Assembly: GCA_963853835.1 (NCBI GenBank)
Contig: OY970832.1
Span: forward strand, 39,650,063 to 39,714,062
Direction of reading: 5' to 3'
Length of the DNA: 64,000 nt
From: Calendula officinalis
Lineage: Eukaryota; Streptophyta; Magnoliopsida; Asterales; Asteraceae
A program made the translations under genes and the position numbers. A model generated the notes under the pieces. That model was given only the letters and a program-made list of their open reading frames with translations. It was not told where the DNA came from and did no database searches. This document shows positions 45,576 to 58,100 of this stretch, in pieces (within the stretch, counting starts at the first letter, position 1; each line of letters opens with the position of its first letter).

Positions 45576-46418
45576 TGTTGGATTTTGGTGGGTTCAAAAA
45601 CGCAGCGGAAACGGAAATTTAAAATAAATTTAACCACCAAGATCCACCAATGACCGAATCTCTAAACCCAAATCATGCAACAAAAGGAGAAAGAGAACAT
45701 CATACCCTCGAAGACACCCGCAAGAATAGTGATGAACTCTTGAAAGGATGAAGGTCACGTAGTCGTTCCCCTCTACCGTTGATCCACACCGAGTAAGTGA
45801 TTCCTTCCAAGTTGCTAACCCGACACCGAAATGCTCAAGAATCCTTCTTAGAATTTCGGTGAACTAAACACTTGTATTTTAGAGAGAGAACCGATTTTCA
45901 TTAGTCCATCATCAACCTCCCACATCTCTCTTATATAGATAAGAGAGCATGTGGAGGTGGGTGGAAAAGCTCTACATGCATTGGACCAAAGAGTGGTCCA
46001 ATAGAATTAAAGCAAGCATGTGGAGAAAAGTAGTGGCTTTCCTTTACATGCATTGGACCATTAAATGGTCCAATGAAATAAAAGCCACTTTTATTTCTCC
46101 CAACATCTTTATTTATCTCTCTTAATTTAAGTGTTATCGGAAAGGAATTCCCCCGGCGTGTGACCCGATAGGCTCGTGCATCATCGGCCATGATACACGT
46201 ACATGTGTGTCGGTGGGCACTAAATTCTGACAATTTAATCACTTATGATTAAGCTGTCACGAGTCCGGCAGTTTAATCACCAATGATTAAGTTGCCACGA
46301 ATCTGACAGTTCAATCATCAATGATTAAGCTATTACAAATCTAACACTTTAATCACCAATGATTAAGGTTACGATTCTGACAGTTTAATCATCGGTGATT
46401 AAGTCACGAATTCTAACA
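45576..46418 (-). mobile_element. Copia 5' LTR (right)
   Basis: It is 843 bp, with the same ends as the left LTR and nearly the same sequence. It carries the TATA box at 45930-45938 and the U3 repeats at 46226-46404. It should drive transcription leftwards. Its right edge is followed by PPT-like sequence and further element DNA, not by a flank, so it also served as the 3' LTR of a second, mostly lost unit. Confidence 0.95.
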
Positions 46419-46818
46419 AACTCCCACTTGCACACGACACAACGTGTTATTGGTATCACAAACAAAGAGCGGCCTTAGCTAGGCATCTTTGTCCCCAAGT
46501 CAGCATGAGTTACGTCATCCTCGACAACTACCAATCATATAAATGATGGTTCCTTTAGATAAGTGATCGTATCATCCCTTTGTACGCGATATCCTAGTGA
46601 ACACGAGACATGGATTAATGTCGTCATTCTCCAGATCGTTCACGATTATGTTTCTCGATCTTTTATTTAGTGGTGACCAAAATGAGTTGTAATTGAACTA
46701 TTTTCAATATAACTCGAGCATGGCCATGCTATTAGGTGTCAGCGCTAAATCATCGAGGGGCCCATGGATATCTCTCTTCATTGAGGTACAAATCCTTTTG
46801 ACTACATAGTCCCTACAC
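46419..46818 (-). mobile_element. Partial second copia internal region
   Basis: These 400 bp match 38980-39379, from the PPT into the 3' UTR, with a few substitutions (for example AAATGATGG against AAATAATGG, and GCTATTAGG against GCTTTTAGG). The match ends at CCCTACAC, where satellite begins at once. No LTR or other element end is at this border. Confidence 0.93.
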
Positions 46819-47689
46819 GACTCAAGGGTCAAGGCCCAAAAGTCAAGGCTCAAGGCTCAACACTCAAGGGTCAAGGCTCAAGGCTCAAGGCTCAAGGCTC
46901 AAAGCTCAAGGCTCAAGGCTCAAGGCTCAAGGCTCAAGGCTCAAGGCTCAAGGCTCAAGGCTCAAGGCTCAAGGCTCAAGGCTCAAGGCTCAAGGCTCAA
47001 GGCTCAAGGCTCAAGGCTCAAGGCTTAAGGCTCAACGTCAAGGCTCAAGTCTCAAGGCTCAAGGCTCAAGGCTCAAGGCTCAAGGCTCAAGGCTCAAGGC
47101 TCAAAGTCAAGCCTCAAGGCTCAAGGCTCAAGGCTCAAGGCTCAACGCTCAACGCTCAAGGCTCAAGGCTCAACGTTCAAGGCTCAAGGCTCAATGCTCA
47201 AGGCTCAAGGCTCAAGGCTCAAGGCTCAAGGCTCAAGGCTCAAGGCTCAAGGCTCAAGGCTCAAGGCTCAAGGCTCAAGTCACGGCTCAAGGTTCAAGGC
47301 TCAAAAGTCAAGGCTCAAGGCTCAACACTCAAGGGTGAAGGGTTAAGGCTCAAGGCTCAAGTCTCAAGGCTCAAGGCTCAAGGCACAAGGCTCAAGGCTC
47401 AAGGCTCAAGGCTCAAGGCTCAAGGCTCAAGGCTCCAGGCTCAAGGCTCAAGGCTCAAGGCTCAAAGCTCAAGGCTCAAGTCTCAAGGCTCAAGTCTCAA
47501 GGCTCAAGGCTCAAGGTTCAAGGCTCAAGGCTCAAGGCTCAAGGCTCAAGGCTCAAGGCTCGAGGCTCAAGGCTCGAGGCTCGAGGCTCAAGGCTCGAGG
47601 CTCAAGGCTCGAGGCTCAAGGCTCGAGGCTCAAGGCTCAAGGCTCAAGACTCCAGGCTCAAGGCCCAAGGCTTAAGGCTCAAAGTCAAG

Positions 47690-48770
47690 GCTCAAGGCTC
47701 AAGGTTCAAGGCTCAACGCTCAATGCTCAAGGCTCAAGGCTCAACGTTCAAGGCTCAACGCTCAACGCTCAACGCTCAACGCTCAATGTTCAAGGCTCAA
47801 GGGTCAAGGCTCAAGGCTCAAGTCTCAAGGCTCAAATCACGGCTCATGGGTCAAGGCTCAAAAGTCAAGGCTCAACACTCAAGGTTCAAGGCTCAAGACT
47901 CAAGGCTCGAGGCTCGAGGCTCAAGGCTCAAGGCTCGAGGCTCGAGGCTCAAGGCTCAAGGCTCAAGGCTCAAGGCTCAAGGCTCAAGTCACGGCTCAAG
48001 GTTCAAGGCTCAAAAGTCAAGGCTCAAGGCTCAACACTCAAGGGTGAAGGGTTAAGGCTCAAGGCTCAAGTCTCAAGGCTCAAGGCTCAAGGCTCAAGGC
48101 TCAAGGCTCAAGGCTCAAGGCTCAAGGCTCAAGGCTCAAGGCTCAAGGCTTAAGGCTAAAGGCTCAAAGCTCAAGGCTCAAGTCTCAAGGCTCAGGTCTC
48201 AAGGCTCAAGGATCAAGGCTCAAGGCTCAAGGCTCAAGGATCAAGGATCAAGGCTCAAGGCTCAAGGCTCAAGGCTCGAGGCTCGAGGCTCAAGGCTCAA
48301 GGCTCAAGGCTCGAGGCTCAAGGCTCGAGGCTCGAGGCTCAAGGCTCGAGGCTCAAGACTCCAGGCTCAAGGCCCAAGGCTTAAGGCTCAAAGTCAAGGC
48401 TCAAGGCTCAAGGTTCAAGGCTCAACGCTCAATGCTCAAGGCTCAAGGCTCAACGTTCAAGGCTCAACGCTCAACGCTCAACGCTCAACGCTCAATGTTC
48501 AAGGCTCAAGGCTCAAGGCTCAAGGCTCAAGTCTCACGGCTCAAATCACGGCTCATGGGTCAAGGCTCAAAAGTCAAGGCTCAACACTCAAGGTTCAAGG
48601 CTCAAGGCTCAAGGCTCAAGGCTCAAGGCTCGAGGCTCAAGGCTCAAGGCTCGAGGCTCGAGGCTCAAGGCTCAAGGCTCCAGGCTCAAGGCTCAAGCCA
48701 CGGCTCAAGGTTCAAGGCTCAAAAGTCAAGGCTCAAGGCTCAACACTCAAGGGTGAAGGGTTAAGGCTCA
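47690..48770 (+). repeat. 0.71 kb tandem duplication in block 4
   Basis: The segment with CTCAATGTTCAAGG, GGCTCAAATCACGGCTC and AACACTCAAGGTTCAAGG begins at 47723 and again at 48432, an offset of 709. Both copies end with AACACTCAAGGGTGAAGGG. They differ mainly in GGCTCGA against GGCTCAA units. Confidence 0.85.
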
Positions 48771-49369
48771 AGGCTCAAGGCTCAAGGCTCAAGGCTCAAG
48801 GCTCAAGGTTCAAGGTTCAAGGCTCAAGGCTCAAGGCTCGAGGCTCAAGGCTCAAGGCTCAAGGCTCAAGGCTCAAGGCTCAAGGCTCCAGGCTCATGGC
48901 TCAAGGCTCAAGTCTCAAGGCTCAAGGCTCAAGGCTCAAGGCTCAAGGCTCAAGGCTCAAGGATCAAGGATCAAGGCTCAAGGCTCAAGGCTCAAGGCTC
49001 AAGGCTCAACGCTCAAGGCTCGAGGCTCAAGGCTCGAGGCTCAAGGCTCGAGGCTCAAGGCTGGAGGCTCAAGGCTCGAGGCTCAAGGCTCGAGGCTCAA
49101 AGCTCAAGGCTCGAGGCTCCAGACTCAAGGCGAAAGGCTCAAGGCTCAAGGCTCAAGGCTCAAGGCTCAAGGCCTCAGGCTCAAAGTCTAGCCTCAAGGC
49201 TCAAGATTCAAGGCTCAAGGCTCAACGCTCAACTCTCAACGCTCAAGGCTCAACGCTCAAGGCTCAACGCTCAAGGCTCAACGCTCAACGCTAAACGCTT
49301 AACGCTCAAGGCTCAAGGCTCAATGTTCAAGGCTCAAGGCTCAAGGCTCAAGGCTCAAGTCTCAAGGCT

Positions 49370-51990
49370 CAAATCATGGCGCAAGGGTCAAGGCTCAAAA
49401 GTCAAGGCTCCGCACTCATGGGTGAAGGGTCAAGGCTCAAGGCTCAAGTCTCAAGGCTCAAGGCTCAAGGCTCTAGGTTCAAGGCACAAGGCTCAAGGAT
49501 CAATGCTCGAGGCTCAAGGCTCGAGGCTCGAGGCTTCAGGCTCAAGGCTCAAGGCGCAAGGCTCAAGAGGCAAGGCTCAAGTCTCATGTTTTAAGGCTCA
49601 AGGCTCAAGTGTCAATGCTCAAGTCTCTAGGCTCAAGTCACAAGGCTCAAGGCTCAAGGCTCAAGGCTCCAGGCTCGAGTCTCAAGGCGCAAGGCTCCAG
49701 GCTCCTGGCTCAAGGCTCGAGGCTCAAGGCTCAAGGCTCACGGCTCAAGGCTCAAGGCTCAATGCTCAAGGATCAAGGCTCAAGGCTCAACGCTCAAGGC
49801 TCAACGCTTAAGGCTCAAGGCTCAACGCTCAAGGCTCAAGGCTCAAGGCTCAACGCTCAATGCTCAAGGCTCAACGCTCAAGGCTCAACACTCAAGGCTC
49901 AACGCTTAAGGCGCAACGCTCAAGGCTCAAGGCTCAAGGAACAAGGCTCATGGCTCATGGCTCAAGGCTCCAGGCTCAAGGCTCAAGGCTCCAGGCTCAA
50001 GGCTCGAGGCTCGAGGCTCGAGGCTCCAGGGTCGAGGCTCCAGGCTCCAGGCTCCAGGCTCCAAGGCTAAAGGCTCCAGGCTCAAGGCTCAACGCTCAAG
50101 GCTCAAGGCTCAACACTCAAGGCTCAAGGCTCAAGGCTTAAGGCTCCAGGCTCCAGGCTCAAGGCTCAGGCTCGAGGCTCAAGGCTCGAGGCTCGAGGCT
50201 CGAGGTTTGAGGCTCGAGGTTCGAGGATCGAGGCTCGAGGCTCGAGGCTTCAGGCGCAAGGCTCAAGGCGCAAGGATCAAGAGGCAAGGCTCAAGTCTCA
50301 TGTTTTAAGGCTCAAGGCTCAAGGGTCAATGCTCAAGGCTCTAGGCTCAAGTCTCAAGGCTCAAGGCTCAAGGCTCAAGGCACAAGGCTCAAGGCTCAAG
50401 GCTCAAGGCTCAAGGCTCATGGCTCAACTGTCAAGGCTGAATGCTCAAGGCTCAACGCTCAAGGCTCAAGGCTCAACGCTCAAGGCGCAAGGCTCAAGGC
50501 TCAAGGCTCAAGGAACAAGGCTCAAGGCTCATGGCTCAAGGCTCAAGACGCAAGGCTCAAGGCGCAAGGCTCAAGGCTCAAGGCTCAAGTCTCAAGGCTC
50601 AAATCACGGCGCAAGGGTCAAGGCTCAAAAGTCAAGGCTCAGCACTCATGGGTGAAGGGTCAAGGCTCAAGGCTCAAGGCTCAAGTCTCAAGGCTCAAGG
50701 CTCAAGGCTCTAGGTTCAAGGCACAAGGCTCAAGGCTCAATGCTCGAGGCTCAAGGCTCGAGGCTCGAGGCTTCAGGCTCAAGGCTCAAGGCGCAAGGCT
50801 CAAGAGGCAAGGCTCAAGTCTCATGTTTTAAGGCTCAAGGCTCATGTTTTAAGGCTCAAGGCTCAAGGGTCAATGCTCAAGGCTCTAGGCTCAAGTCTCA
50901 AGGCTCAAGGCTCAAGGCTCCAGGCTCGAGTCTCAAGGCGCAAGGCTCCAGGCTCCTGGCTCAAGGCTCGAGGCTCAAGGCTCAAGGCTCAAGGCTCAAG
51001 GCTCAAGGCTCAAGGCTCAAGGCTCAATGCTCAATGCTCAAGGCTCAAGGCTCAACGCTCAAGGCTCAACGCTTAAGGCTCAAGGCTCAACGCTCAAGGC
51101 TCAAGGCTCAACGCTCAACGCTCAATGCTCAAGGCTCAACGCTCAAGGCTCAACACTCAAGGCTCAACGCTCAAGGCTCAAGGCGCAACGCTCAAGGCTC
51201 AAGGCTCAAGGAACAAGGCTCATGGCTCATGGCTCAAGGCTCCAGGCTCAAGGCTCAAGGCTCCAGGCTCAAGGCTCGAGGCTTGAGGCTCGAGGCTCCA
51301 GGCTCCAGGCTCGAGGCTCCAGGCTCCAGGCTCCAGGCTCCAAGGCTAAAGGCTAAAGGCTCCGGGCTCAAGGCTCAACGCTCAAGGCTCAAGGCTCAAC
51401 ACTCAAGGCTCAAGGCTCAAGGCTTAAGGCTCCAGGCTCCAGGCTCAAGGCTCAGGCTCGAGGCTCAAGGCTCGAGGCTCGAGGCTCGAGGCTCGAGGCT
51501 CGAGGCTCGAGGCTCGAGGTTTGAGGCTCGAGGTTCGAGGATCGAGGCTCGAGGCTCGAGGCTTCAGGCGCAAGGCTCAAGGCGCAAGGATCAAGAGGCA
51601 AGGCTCAAGTCTCATGTTTTAAGGCTCAAGGCTCAAGGGTCAATGCTCAAGGCTCTAGGCTCAAGTCTCAAGGCTCAAGGCTCAAGGCTCAAGGCTCAAG
51701 GCACAAGGCTCAAGGCTCAAGGCTCAAGGCTCAAGGCTCAAGGCTCAAGGCTCAAGGCTCATGGCTCAACTCTCAAGGCTGAATGCTCAAGGCTCAACGC
51801 TCAAGGCTCAAGACTCAAGGCTCAACGCTCAAGGCGCAAGGCTCAAGGCTCAAGGCTCAAGGCTCAAGGAACAAGGCTCAAGGCTCATGGCTCAAGGCTC
51901 AAGACGCAAGGCTCAAGGCGCAAGGCTCAAGGCTCAAGGCTCAAGGCTCAAGGCTCAAGGCTCAAGGCTCAAGGCTCAAGGCTCAAGGCC
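49370..51990 (+). repeat. ~1.23 kb higher-order pair in block 4
   Basis: The start CTCAAATCA(T/C)GGCGCAAGGG, followed by a CACTCATGGGTGAAGGG marker, occurs at 49370 and 50597. Each is followed by GGCTCTAGGTTCAAGG, a GGCTTCAGG stretch, CATGTTTTAAGG, a CTCCTGGCTC marker, and the GGAACAAGGCTCATGG motif. Copy 2 has an extra CATGTTTTAAGG unit near 50840. The edges are approximate. Confidence 0.8.
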
Positions 51991-54900
51991 CAGGGCTCAA
52001 GGCTCAAGGCTCCAGGCTCAAGGCTCCAGGCTCAAGGCTCGAGGCTCCAGGATCGAGGCTCGAGGCTCCAGGCTCAAAGGCTCCATGCTCAAGGCTAAAG
52101 GTTCAAGGCTCAACGCTCAAGGCTCAAGGCTCAAGGCTCCAAGCTCGAGTCTCAAGGCGCAAGGCTCCAGTCTCCAGGATCAAGGCTCAAGGCTCAAGGC
52201 TCAAGGCTCAAGGCTCAAGGCTCAAGGCTCATGGCTCAAGGCTCAACACGCAAGGCGCAAGGGTCAAGAGCCAAGGCTCAAGTCTCATGTTTTTAGGCTC
52301 AAGGCTCATGGCTCAAGGCTAGAGGATAAAGTCTCAAGGCTCAAAGCGCAAGGCTCAAGGCTGGAGGATCAACGCTCAACGCTCAAGGTTCCAGGCTCAA
52401 GGCTCAAGGCTCAAGGCTCAAGGCTCAAGGATCGAGGATCGAGGCTCGAGGCTCAAGAATCAAGGCTCAAGGCTCCAGGATCAAGGCTCAAGGCTCAAGG
52501 CTCAAGGCTCAAGGCTCGAGGCTCGAGGCTCCAGGATCGAGGCTACAGGCACAAGGCTCCAGGCTTCAGGCTCCAGGCTCCAGGCCCCAGGCTCCAGGCT
52601 CAAGGCTCCAGGCTCCAGGCTCAAGGCTCCAGGCTCAAGGCTCCAGGCTCAAGGCTCCAGGCTCAAGGCTCCGGGCTCCGGGCTCAAGGCTCAAGGCTCA
52701 AGGCTCAAGGCTCCAGGCTCAAGGCTCAAGGCTCAAGGCTTAAAGCTCAAGGCTCAAGGCTCAAGGCTCAAGGCTCAAGGCTCAAGGCTCAAGGCTCAAG
52801 GCGCAAGGCGCAAGGCGCAAGGCGCAAGGCTCAAGGCTCAAGGCTCAAGGCTCAAGGCTCAAGGCTCAAGGCACGAGGCTCAAGGCTCCGGGCTCCGGGC
52901 TCAAGGCTCAAGGCTCAAGGCTCCAGGCTCAAGGCTCAAGGCTCAAGGCTTAAGGCTCAAGGCTCAAGGCGCAAGGCGCAAGGCTCAAGGCTCAAGGCTC
53001 AAGGCTCAAGGCTCAAGGCTCAAGGCTCAAGGCTCAAGGCTCAAGGCTCAAGGCTCAAGGCTCAAGGCTCAAGGCTCATCGCTCAAGGCTTAAGGCTCAA
53101 CGCTCAAGGCTCAAGCCTCCAGGCTCAACGCTCAAGGCTCAAGGCGCAACGCTCAAGGCTCAAGGAAGAAGGCTCATGGCTCAAGGCTCAAGACGCAAGG
53201 CTCAAGGGGCAAGGGTCAAGAGTCAAGGCTCAAGGCTCATGGCTCAAGGCTCAAGGCTCAAGGCTCAAGGCTCAAGGCTCTAGGCTCGAGGCTCAAGGCT
53301 CGAGGCTCGAGGCTCAAGGCTCAAGGCTCCAGGCTTCAGGCTCCAGGCTCAAAGGCTCAAGGCTCAAGGCTCACGGCTCAAGGCTCAACGCTCAACGCTC
53401 AAGGGTCAAGGGTCAAGGCTCAAGGCTTAACACTCAAGGCTCAAGGCTCCAGGCTCGAGGCTCAAGGCTCCAGGGTAGAGGCTCAAGGCTCGAGGGTAGA
53501 GGCTCAAGGCTCGAGGCTCGAGGCTCGAGGTTCGAGGCTCAAGGCTCGAGGCTTCAGGCTCAAGGTGCAAGGCTCAAGTGTCATGGCTCAAGTCTCATGT
53601 TTTAAGGCTCAAGGCTCAATGCTCAAGGCTCAAGGCTCAAGGCTAAAGGCTCAAGGCTCGAGGCTCGAGGCTCGAGGCGCGAGGCTCAAGGCTCAAGTCT
53701 CAAGGCTCGAGGCTCAAGGCTCCAGGCTCCAGGCTCAAGGCTCAAGGCTCAAGGCTCAAGGCTCCAGGCTCAAGGCTCAAGGCTAAAGGTCAAAGCTCAA
53801 GGCTCAAGACTCAAGGTTCAAGGCTCAACGCTCAACGCTCAAGGGTCAACGCTCAAGGGTCAAGGGTCAAGGCTCAAGGCTCAAGGCTCCATGCTCAAGG
53901 ATCAAGGGTCAAGGCTCAGGGGTCAAGGCTCAGGGCTCAAGGCTCAAGGAACAAGGTTCAAGGCTCAAGGCTTAAGGCACATGCCTTAAGGGTCAAGGCT
54001 CAAGGGTCAAGGCTCAAGGCTAAAGGATTAAGAATCAAGGCTCAAGGCTCAAGGAACAAGGTTCAAGGCTCAAGGTTTAAGGCACATGCCTTAAGGCTCA
54101 AGGATCAAGAATCAAGGCTCAAGGCTCAAGGATCAAGGTTCAAGGCTCAACGCACAAGTCTCAATGCTCAACGCTCAACGCTCAACACTCAAGGCTCAGG
54201 CTCAAGGCACAAAGCTCAAGGCTCAAAACTCAAGTATCAAGGCTCAAGGCTCAAGGCGCAAGGGTCAAGACGCAAGGCTGAAGGCTCAAGGTTCAAGGCT
54301 CAAGGCTCAAGGCTCAAGGCTCAAGGCTCAACGCTCAATGTTCACTTCGCAACGCTCAAGGCTCAAGGTACAAGGCTCAACCCTCAAGGCTCAAGGCTCA
54401 AGGCTCAAGGCTCAACGCTCAACGCTCAAGGCTCAAGGCTCAACGCTCAAGGCTCATGGAATAAGGCTCAAGGCTCAAGGCTCAAGGCTCAAGGCTCAAG
54501 GCTGAAGGCTCAAGGCTCAAGGCTCATGCCTCAAGGGTCAAGACGCAAGGCTCAAGGCGCAAGGGTCAAGAGTCAAGGCTCAAGTCTCATGTTTTTAGGC
54601 TCAAGGCTCATGGCTCAAGGCTCAAGGCTAGAGGATCAAGGATCAAGGCTCCAAGCGCAAGGCTCAAGGCTAGAGGATCAAGGCTCCAGGCACAAGGCTC
54701 AAGGCTCAAGGCTCAAGGCTCAAGGCTCAAGGCTCAAGGTTCAAGGCTCAAGGCTCAAGGCTCAAGGCTCAAGGCTCAAGGCTCAAGGCTCAAGGCTCAA
54801 CGCTCAAGGCTCAAGGCTCAAGGCTCAAGGCTCATGGCTAAAGGCTCAAGGCTCAAGGCTCGAGGCTCGAGGCTCCAGGCTCCAGGCTCAAAGGCTCAAG

Positions 54901-55119
54901 GCTCAAGGCTCCAGTCTCAAGGCTCAAGGCTCAAGGCTTAATGCTCAAGGCTCAAGGCGTAAGGGTCAAGGCGCAAGGCTCAAGGCTCAAGGCTCAAGAC
55001 TCAAGGGGCAAGGGTCAAGGGGCAAGGGTCCAGAGTCAAGTTTCAAGGCTCATGGGTCAAGGCTCAAGGCTCAAGGCTCAAGGCTCAAGGCTAGAGGATT
55101 AAGGCTCAAGGTTCAAGGC

Positions 55120-58100
55120 GCAAGGCTCAATGTTAAAGCACAAGGCGCAAGGCGCAAGGGCAAGAATCAAGGGTCAAGGCTCAAGGCTCAAGGCTCAAGG
55201 CACAAGGGTCAAGGCTCAAGGCTCAAGACTCAAGGCTCGAGGCTCGAGGCTCGAGGCGCAAGGCTCAAGGCTCAAGGCTAGAGGCTCAAGGCTCAAGGCT
55301 CAAGGCTCAAGGCTCAAGGCTCAAGCCTCCAGCCTCAAGGCTCAAAGCTCAAGGCTCCAGGCTCAAGGCTCAAGGCTCAAGGCTCAAGGCTAAATGATCC
55401 AGGCTCGAGGCTCAAGGCTCAAGGCTCGAGGCTCAAGGCTCAAGGCTCAAGGATCAAGGCTCGACGCTCATAGCTCAAGACTCAAGGCTCAACGCTCAAG
55501 GCTCAAGGCTCAAGGCGCAAGGCTCAAGGCGCAAGGCTCAAGGCGCAAGGCTCAAGGCTCAAGGAACAAGGCTCATGGCTCAAGGCTCATGGCTAAAGAC
55601 TCAAGACGCAAGGCTCAAGGCGCAAGGGTCAAGGCTAGAGGATCAAGGCTCAAGGCTCAAAGTGCAAGGCTCAAGGCTCAAAGCGCAAGGCTCAAGGCTA
55701 GAGGATCAAGGCTCAAGGCTTAAGGCTCAAGGCTCAAGGCTTAAGGCTCAAGGTGCAAGGCTCAATGTTAAAGCACAAGGCGCAAGGCGCAAGGGCAAGA
55801 ATCAAGGGTCAAGGCTCAAGGCTCAAGGGTCAAGGCACAAGGGTCAAGGCTCAAGGCTCAAGACTCAAGGCTCAAGGCTCGAGGCTCGAGGCGCAAGGCT
55901 CAAGGCTCAAGGCTAAAGGCTCAAGGCTAGAGGCTCAAGGCTCAAGGCTCAAGGCTCAAGGCTAAATGATCCAGGCTCCAGGCTCAAGGCTCGAGGCTCG
56001 AGGCTCAAGGCTCAAGGCTCAAGGCTCAAGGCTCAAGGCTCAAGGCTCAAGGCTCAAGGCTCAAGGCTCGAGGATCAAGGCTCCTGGATCGAGGCTCCAA
56101 GTTCAAAGGCTCAAGGCTACAGGCTAAAGGCTCGAGGCTCAAGGCCCAAGGCTCAAGGCTTAAGGCACAACGCTCAAGGGTCAAGGGTCAAGGGTCAAGG
56201 GAGAAGCCTCAAGAGTCAAGGCTCAAGGGTCAAGACTCAAGGGTCAAGACTCAAGGGTCAAGACTCAAGGGTCAAGACTCAAGGGTCAAGACTAGAGGCT
56301 CGAGGCTCAAGGCTCAAGATTCAAGGATCAACGCTCAAGGCTCAAGGAACAAGGCTCAAGGCTCAAGGCTCAAGGCTCAAGGCTCAAGGCTCAAGGCTCA
56401 AGGCTCAAGGCTCATGGCTCAAGGCTAGAGGATCAAGGGTCAACGCTCAAAGCGCAAGGCTCAAGGCTAGAGGATCAAGGCTCAAGGCTCAAGGCTCAAG
56501 CCACAAGCCTCAAGGCTCCAGGCTCCAGCCACAAGCCTCAAGGCTCAAGGCTCAAGGCTTAAGGCTCCAGGCTCAAGGCTCCAGGCTCAAGGCTCAAAGC
56601 TCAAGGCTCATAGCTCAAGGCTCAAAACTCAAGGCTCAAGGCTAGAGGATCAAGGCTCAAGTCTCATGTTTTAAGGCTCAAGCTCATGGCTCAAGGCTCA
56701 TGGCTCAATGCTAAAGGATCAAGGCTCAAGGCTCAAGGCACAAGGCTCAATGCTAGAGGATCAAGGCTCAAGGCTCAATGGTCAAGGGTAGAGGCTCAAG
56801 GCTCAAGGTATAAGGATCAAGGCGCAAGGATAAAGAGTCAAGGCTCAAGTCTCATGTTTTAAGGCTCAAGGCTCAAGGATCAAAGCTCAAGGCTCAAGGC
56901 TCAAGGCTCAAGGCTCAAGGCTCAAGGCTCAAGGCTCAAGGCTCAAGGCTCGAGGCGCAAGGCTCAAGGCTCAAGGCTAGAGGCTGGAGGCTCAAGGCTC
57001 CAGGCTCAAGGCTCCGGGCTCAAGGCTCCAGGCTCAAGGCTCAAGGCTCAGGGCTCAAGGCTCAAGGCGCAGGACTCAAGGCTCAAGGCTCAAGGCTCAA
57101 GGCTCAAGGCTCAAGGCTCAAGGCTCAAGGCTCAAGGCTCAAGGCTCCAGGCTAAATGATCCAGGCTCAAGGCTCAAGGCTCAAGGCTCGAGGCTCAAGG
57201 CTCGAGGCTCGAGGCTCAAGGCTTAATGCTCAAGGCTCAAGGCGCAAGGGTCAAGGCGCAAGGCTCAAGGCTCAAGGCTCAAGACTCAAGGGGCAAGGGT
57301 CAAGGGGCAAGGGTCCAGAGTCAAGTTTCAAGACTCATGGGTCAAGGCTCAAGGCTCAAGGCTAGAGGATCAAGGCTGAAGGTTCAAGGCGCAAGGCTCA
57401 ATGTTAAAGCACAAGGCGCAAGGCGCAAGGGCAAGAATCAAGGGTCAAGGCTCAAGGGTCAAGGCTCAAGGCTCAAGGGTCAAGGCTCAAGGCTCAAGGC
57501 TCAAGGCTCAAGACTCAAGGCTCGAGGCTCGAGGCGCAAGGCTCAAGGCTCAAGGCTAGAGGCTCAAGGCTCAAGGCTCCAGGCTCCAGGCTCAAGGCTC
57601 AAGGCTCAAGGCTCCAGGCTCAAGGCTCAAGGCTCAACCCTCAAGCCTCAAGGCTCCAGGCTCAAGGCTCAAGGCTCAAGGCTCAAGGCTCAAGGCTCAA
57701 GGCTCGAGGCTAAATGATCCAGGCTCAAGGCTCAAGGCTCAAGGCTCGAGGCTCAAGACTCAAGGCTCAAGGCTCAAGGCTCAACGCTCATAGCTCAAGA
57801 CTCAAGGCTCAACGCTCAAGGCTCAACGCTCAAGGCTCAAGCCGCAAGGCTCAAGGAACAAGGCTCATGGCTCAAGGCTCATGGCTAAAGACTCAAGACG
57901 CAAGGGTCAAGGCGCAAGGGTCAAGGATAGAGGATCAAGGTTCAAGGCTCAAAGCGCAAGGCTCAAGGCTAGAGGATCAAGGCTCAAGGCTTAAGGCTCA
58001 AGGCTCAAGGCTTAAGGCTCAAGGCTCATGGCTCAAGGCTCAAGGCTCAAGGCTCAAGGCTCAAGGCTCAAGGCTCGAGGCTCGAGGCTCAAGGCTCGAG

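Larger units (their letters stand above)
38137..46818 (-). mobile_element. Ty1/copia LTR retrotransposon with extra partial internal copy
   Basis: The element reads on the minus strand: 5' LTR 45576-46418, PBS, leader, gag, pol, PPT and 3' LTR 38137-38979. The pol order protease-integrase-RT-RNase H defines Ty1/copia. The pol sequence looks Tork/Angela-like to me, but that lineage is a judgement by eye. Right of the 5' LTR lie 400 bp matching the region just inside the 3' LTR, so the structure is partial internal-LTR-internal-LTR. Only the left border is a true element end, so no target-site duplication can be assessed. Confidence 0.93.
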
